A stretch of 44,565 nt of DNA from an uncultured Collinsella sp. (GTDB lineage: Bacteria; Actinomycetota; Coriobacteriia; Coriobacteriales; Coriobacteriaceae), in contig CABRHR010000008.1 of assembly GCA_902470835.1 (NCBI GenBank), positions 1 through 44,565 on the forward strand, given 5' to 3'. Made by a program: the position numbers and the translations under genes. Below are positions 41,053-44,565 of this stretch, one piece after another. Under the pieces are notes generated by a model. It did no database searches, was not told the origin of the DNA, and saw nothing but the letters and a program-made list of their open reading frames with translations. Each line of letters starts with the position of its first letter. The stretch's first letter is position 1.

Positions 41053-42906
41053 TTACATCTGCTCGGGAGCGGAGACACCAACAAGGGTGAGCACCAGGGC
41101 GAGCGTCACGCGGACGGCGTCGCAAGCGGCCAGACGGGCGCGCGAAAGCTCGGGGTCGACGGGACGGCCCTCGCTCGGCAGAACCTGGCAGGCAGCGTAG
41201 AAGCTGTGGAAGTCGCCGGCGAGTTCCTCAGCAAAGTGCGTCAGACGGAACGGAGCGCGGTCGCGAGCGCAGCTGGCGATGAGGTCGGTGAGCTCGTTGA
41301 GCTTACGCGAAAGAGCGAGCTCGGTCGGGTCGGTCAGCAGCGAGTAATCGACGTTCTCACCGATGGCCTTGGCGGCGACGGCCTTCATGCCCATCTCGTC
41401 AGCCTGTTCGGGCGTAACGTCAGCGGCACGGCGCAGGATGGAGCACACGCGGGCGTGAGCGTACTGCACGTAGTACACCGGGTTGGAGTTGTCGCGCTTC
41501 TTAACGGCCTCGATGTCGAAGTCGACCATCTGGTTAGAGCTCTTGGAAATGAGCGTGTAGCGAGCGGCATCGGAGCCGACCTCGTCGACGAGCTCCTGAA
41601 GGGTCACCATGGTGCCCTTACGCTTGGACATACGGACGGGCTTGCCGTTGCGCAGCAGGTTGACGAGCTGGCCCAGCAGAACCTCAAACTTGCCGGGATA
41701 GCCAAGAGCGTCGCAGACGCAGCGGACGCGCTCGATGTAGCCGTGGTGGTCGGCACCCCAGATGTCGATGACGTGGTCGACGCGCTGGAACTTATCCCAG
41801 TGATAGGCAACGTCGGAGGCGAAGTAGGTGTACTCGCCGTCGGACTTGATCAGGACGCGGTCCTTGTCATCGCCCAGGTCGGTGGAGCGGAACCACAGGG
41901 CGCCGTCCTTGGTGTAGAGGTAGCCCATCTTGTCGAGCTTCTCAAAAGCGCGGTCGACGGCAGAGGTGCCGGCGGTCTCGCCCTCGGTGTCCTTCACGTA
42001 CAGCGAACGCTCGGAGTACCAACGATCGAAGTCGCAGTTGACGGCATGGCAGAGGTCGCGCATGTTGTCGACCATCTTCACGTAGCCGCGCTCACGGAAG
42101 CTCTCCATACGCTCCTGCGGATCGGCCTCGACCCACTTATCGCCATCGGTGCGCCAGAACTCGGCGGCCTCGTCGATGATGTAGTCGCCGCCATAGGAGT
42201 CCTTGCCCAGGGTCTCGGCAAAGTTGTCCTGGTACGGATGGGTCTCGGGATGCTCGTCGTTCTCGTCGGCAACAAAAGCGTCGCGGTCGGCGATCAGCAG
42301 CTTGTGAGCCTCGTCGATATCCACGCCCTGCTTGGCGATAATGTCGGCAAGCTGCATATAGCGTGTGCTGATGGAGTTGCCGAAGGTGTTCATCTGAGAG
42401 CCGTGGTCGTTGATGTAGAACTCACGCTGGATGTCGTAACCGGCGTGGTCCATAACGCGGCAGAGCGAGTCGCCCAGCGCGGCCCAACGGCCGTGGCCGA
42501 TGTGCATGGGGCCGACGGGGTTGGCGGAAACGAACTCGACCTGGGTCTTCAGGCCACCACCGACGTTGGACTTAGCGAAGTCCATGCCCTTCTCGCGGGC
42601 CTCGCCAAAGATGGCATTCTTGACGGCAACGGAGAGGTAGAAGTTGATGAAGCCGGGGCCTGCGATCTCGACCTTCTCGATCGCGGGGTCCTCGGGCATA
42701 TGGGCAACGATGGCCTCGGCGATCTTGCGCGGGGCGCAATGGGCCAGCTTGGCGGACTTCAGGGCCATGGTAGAGGTCCACTCGCCATGAGAAGTGTCAG
42801 CCGGTCGCTCGATGGCGCAATCGTCAAGTTCAAATGCGGAAAGGTCGCCGGCCTCCTGGGCCGCAGCAAGCGCAGCGCGTACCAGCTCTTCAATCTTCTC
42901 GGGCAT
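41053..42906 (-). CDS. argS: Arginyl-tRNA synthetase
   Basis: 617 residues from ATG 42906, 5 nt after AAGGAGG; longer frame to 43035 is not used. It has the class I signature HIGH in GPMHIGHGRW (about residue 133) and the KMSKS-type loop as VRMSKRKGTMV. It also has the ArgS N-terminal domain (GEWTSTMALKSAKLA, IEKVEIAGPGFINFYL) and the C-terminal DALR anticodon-binding part (NPVYYVQYAHARVCSILRR). It charges tRNA-Arg in the cytoplasm. Length fits the family (550-620). Stands alone, with its own terminator. Confidence 0.97.
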   Translation of the reverse strand: MPEKIEELVRAALAAAQEAGDLSAFELDDCAIERPADTSHGEWTSTMALKSAKLAHCAPRKIAEAIVAHMPEDPAIEKVEIAGPGFINFYLSVAVKNAIFGEAREKGMDFAKSNVGGGLKTQVEFVSANPVGPMHIGHGRWAALGDSLCRVMDHAGYDIQREFYINDHGSQMNTFGNSISTRYMQLADIIAKQGVDIDEAHKLLIADRDAFVADENDEHPETHPYQDNFAETLGKDSYGGDYIIDEAAEFWRTDGDKWVEADPQERMESFRERGYVKMVDNMRDLCHAVNCDFDRWYSERSLYVKDTEGETAGTSAVDRAFEKLDKMGYLYTKDGALWFRSTDLGDDKDRVLIKSDGEYTYFASDVAYHWDKFQRVDHVIDIWGADHHGYIERVRCVCDALGYPGKFEVLLGQLVNLLRNGKPVRMSKRKGTMVTLQELVDEVGSDAARYTLISKSSNQMVDFDIEAVKKRDNSNPVYYVQYAHARVCSILRRAADVTPEQADEMGMKAVAAKAIGENVDYSLLTDPTELALSRKLNELTDLIASCARDRAPFRLTHFAEELAGDFHSFYAACQVLPSEGRPVDPELSRARLAACDAVRVTLALVLTLVGVSAPEQM

Positions 42907-43248
42907 AGGTCCTCCTTGTGTTAAAGCCCCCGAGCTCTTGGTCACTCGTAGGGCAAAAGCCAGAGTTTGTAGCACTCTATCACAAGCGACGGGCACTGTC
43001 GCAGGGTAAAGCCAATCGATATTGCATATGCACAAAATTGACTACAGCTTGTATGGAGTCACTCAAAGATGCCAGTCTGCCTGCAGATTATGCAGGCGTT
43101 GAAAATGTATAAAGGTGTGAATGAGCTGCGCCTGTTATCGAATACTCTTACCTATCAGAGTTGTGTGCTTTTCCTGCATAAAGTAAGGGTTTGCGCACGT
43201 CAGCGTGTTATTCTAGACATACGTAAATTCGTATAAGTTGGAGGTAGC
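42907..43248. other. Divergent region between argS and the CarD-like gene
   Basis: About 340 bases without a gene. It is AT-richer than the surroundings and contains the CarD-like promoter (43191-43219). An argS promoter should also lie here, but I could only see weak candidates (GATAGA near 42977). No T-box or riboswitch fold is evident by eye. Confidence 0.5.
43191..43219 (+). promoter_or_regulatory. Promoter for the CarD-like gene
   Basis: TTGCGC (43191-43196), 17-nt spacer, TAGACA (43214-43219), with ATG 43249 about 30 nt downstream. A moderately good sigma-A-type match. Confidence 0.5.
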
Positions 43249-43734
43249 ATGTTCTCAATCGGTCAACACGTCATTCATCCGGGTCAGGGAGTCTGCACCG
43301 TCGTCGGTTTTAGGGACGACACACCGCAGCCCATGCTGTTGCTCGAGACCAAGCAGGGACATGCGCAGACGATCCTCATGTACCCCGTGGCGCAGGCCGA
43401 CCGTTTGCACGCCGCCATCTCTCAGCAAGATGCCGAGCACCTGCTGAGCCACTATGACGAGCTGGAGTGCGACACTTTTACCGAGCGCAACAGCTCACTT
43501 GAGGAGACGCACTTTAAGCATCAGCTCAAGCTGGGCGCGCCCGAGACGGTCCGCGTGGCAAAGACCATGATGCACCGCATTCGCCAGGCCGAGGAAGCTG
43601 ATAAAAAGCCCAGCTCCTACTACATGCGCGTACTCAAGGAGGCCAAGCGCCGCTCCATCGAGGAGTTCGCCGTGGCCTTGGGCGTCACCGAGGAGGCCGC
43701 CGAAGCCCGCCTAGCCCAAGCCGCCCTCAACTAA
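43249..43734 (+). CDS. CarD-family transcription regulator
   Basis: 161 residues from ATG 43249, with GGAGGT 6 nt upstream. The N-terminal Tudor-like RNA-polymerase interaction domain opens MFSIGQHVIHPGQGVCTVVGF, as in CarD/CdnL proteins, and continues to LLLETKQGHAQTILMYPV. The C-terminal helices (LSHYDELECDTFTERNSS and EEADKKPSSYYMRVLKEAKRRSIEEFAVALGV) form the DNA-contacting helical domain. CarD binds the RNAP beta subunit and stabilises open complexes at promoters such as rRNA. Its length is typical (about 160). A terminator hairpin follows. Confidence 0.9.
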   Translation: MFSIGQHVIHPGQGVCTVVGFRDDTPQPMLLLETKQGHAQTILMYPVAQADRLHAAISQQDAEHLLSHYDELECDTFTERNSSLEETHFKHQLKLGAPETVRVAKTMMHRIRQAEEADKKPSSYYMRVLKEAKRRSIEEFAVALGVTEEAAEARLAQAALN

Positions 43735-43746
43735 CCCATCCGCGCC

Positions 43747-43786
43747 AAAACCACCGCAAAGGGGACAGGCACCTTTGTGGTGGTTT
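43747..43786 (+). terminator. Repeated hairpin terminator, copy 1
   Basis: AAAACCACC-G-CAAAGG pairs with CCTTTG-T-GGTGGTTTT around GGACAGGCA, one mismatch, ending in T4. It is nearly identical to 44457-44496. Confidence 0.8.
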
Positions 43787-43841
43787 TCTTGTTCTAGTAG
43801 TATTCATTCTTATCGATACCCACGAGCACAAGGAGTCTCCT

Positions 43842-44441
43842 ATGGCAGAGCCGCTTACCGCCGGAATCACCCGCGACCGCGCGTTCGAACTGCTCAACGA
43901 GCACAACAAGGACCCGTTCCACATCACCCATGGCGAGACGGTCGAGGGCACTATGCGCTACTTTGCGCGCGAGTTCGACCCCGAGAACGAGGAGTTTTGG
44001 GGCATCGTCGGTCTGCTGCACGACCTGGATTGGGAGGAGCATGAGGACGACCCCATGAACCACACCATCTATGCTGCCGAGATTCTTGAGGGCGATGGTG
44101 CGTCTCCCGAGCTCATTCGCGCCATCCAGACGCACACGTCCGACTTCAACACCTCGCTGCCCAAGCCCGAGCTGCAGATGGAAAAGATCCTGTTTGCCTG
44201 CGATGAGCTCACCGGCCTGATCGGCGCTGCAGTCATCATGCGCCCGAGCAAGAGCGTTATGGACTTTACGACCAAGTCGCTCAAGAAGAAGTTCAAGGAC
44301 AAGCGTTTTGCCGCCGGCTGCTCGCGCGACGTGATTTCGCAGGGCGCCGAGATGTTGGGCTGGGAGCTCCCCGAGCTCTTTGACCGCACCATCGCGGCCA
44401 TGCAGTCCTTCGCCCCCGACCGCGATACCTTCCAGGCCTAA
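43842..44441 (+). CDS. HD-domain hydrolase-like protein
   Basis: 199 residues from ATG 43842, AAGGAG at the usual distance. HD superfamily pattern: HITHGETVEG (His), LLHDLDWEEH (the HD pair), then NHTIYAAEIL and IRAIQTHTSDF (downstream His and Asp-type positions). Such small HD proteins are metal-dependent phosphohydrolases acting on nucleotides or similar phosphates. No specific substrate is evident. The gene is single, bracketed by two copies of the same terminator. Confidence 0.82.
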   Translation: MAEPLTAGITRDRAFELLNEHNKDPFHITHGETVEGTMRYFAREFDPENEEFWGIVGLLHDLDWEEHEDDPMNHTIYAAEILEGDGASPELIRAIQTHTSDFNTSLPKPELQMEKILFACDELTGLIGAAVIMRPSKSVMDFTTKSLKKKFKDKRFAAGCSRDVISQGAEMLGWELPELFDRTIAAMQSFAPDRDTFQA

Positions 44442-44456
44442 CCGCCCACGCTACCT

Positions 44457-44496
44457 AAAACCACCACAAAGGGGACAGGCACCTTTGTGGTGGTTT
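44457..44496 (+). terminator. Repeated hairpin terminator, copy 2
   Basis: As 43747-43786, but with A instead of G so the 16-bp stem is perfect. It follows the HD gene by 15 nt. Confidence 0.85.
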
Positions 44497-44518
44497 TCGT
44501 TTACGAGGGGTTTAGGGG

Positions 44519-44565
44519 CTGTCTCTTATACACATCTCCGAGCCCACGAGACGCTACGCTATCTC
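44519..44565 (-). other. Residual Nextera i7 adapter, inverted copy (non-biological)
   Basis: 44519-44552 starts CTGTCTCTTATACACATCT, the Nextera mosaic end, and continues as the read-2 adapter complement. GCTACGCT (44553-44560) equals index N709 and ATCTC starts the P7 tail. The 47 bases are the exact reverse complement of 1-47. Confidence 0.96.

Noticed and set aside
40702..42924. 740-codon plus-strand frame opposite argS
   Set aside because: Antisense shadow of argS; Val/Gly/Leu-rich with no domain.
42907..43040. T-box leader for argS
   Set aside because: No specifier loop, T-box core or antiterminator could be found by eye.
1..44565. Terminal inverted repeats as telomere or linear plasmid ends
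   Set aside because: They are the Nextera adapter and index.

Overview
The window looks like a metagenomic or isolate contig from a high-GC gut Coriobacteriia, most likely Collinsella (inference). Supporting traits are a complete sufCBDSU operon behind a divergent Rrf2 regulator, Rho with a very long disordered N-terminus, a CarD-like regulator, strong GC3 codon bias (which produces many antisense shadow ORFs), and family-typical intergenic palindromes. It is not a complete replicon. Both ends (1-47 and 44519-44565) are residual Nextera i7-side adapter with an index, in inverted orientation, so only 48-44518 is biological.

Layout. 48-602 is the N-terminal part of a secreted protein that runs off the contig. 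About 1150-5350 is a mobile-element graveyard: an out-of-frame chimera of two IS3-family elements, an Abi_2/HEPN abortive-infection-type gene, and two IS21 istB halves joined in inverted orientation. 5427-5864 is the C-terminal stump of an ATPase. 5868-12778 (minus) holds five GT2 glycosyltransferase genes in one tightly packed operon, four of which form a duplicated two-gene unit. It faces an acyltransferase-3 membrane protein and a GlfT-like glycosyltransferase on the plus strand. Together these look like a cell-surface polysaccharide locus. 15228-19035 (minus) carries an AAA-ATPase-like/degenerate nuclease protein and a secreted, Ser/Thr-rich protein with a lysozyme-like head and an LPXTG-like anchor. 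19164-20297 (minus) is Rrf2, MNT and HEPN genes in one direction, diverging from sufC-sufB-sufD-sufS-sufU (20521-25766).

Downstream lie a REP-associated tyrosine transposase (RAYT) with palindromic repeats nearby, a NifU-like scaffold plus GGGtGRT protein pair, and a flavoprotein. Next come a RhuM-like gene and a DinD-like remnant beside three tRNA genes (two identical Lys-CTT, one His-GTG), then an aminotransferase and a ROK sugar kinase. The last third is mainly housekeeping: a VanZ-like protein with a Coriobacteriia-type membrane protein, rho, argS, a CarD-like regulator and an HD-domain protein.

Functional themes are Fe-S cluster biogenesis (regulator, Suf machinery and, separately, the scaffold/GGGtGRT pair), surface glycan assembly, and small defence or toxin modules built on HEPN domains. 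The least characterised parts are the scaffold/GGGtGRT pair, the HEPN-MNT pair downstream of the Fe-S regulator, the RAYT and its palindromes, and the repeat-rich rho upstream region. All calls come from reading the sequence; no database search was run.
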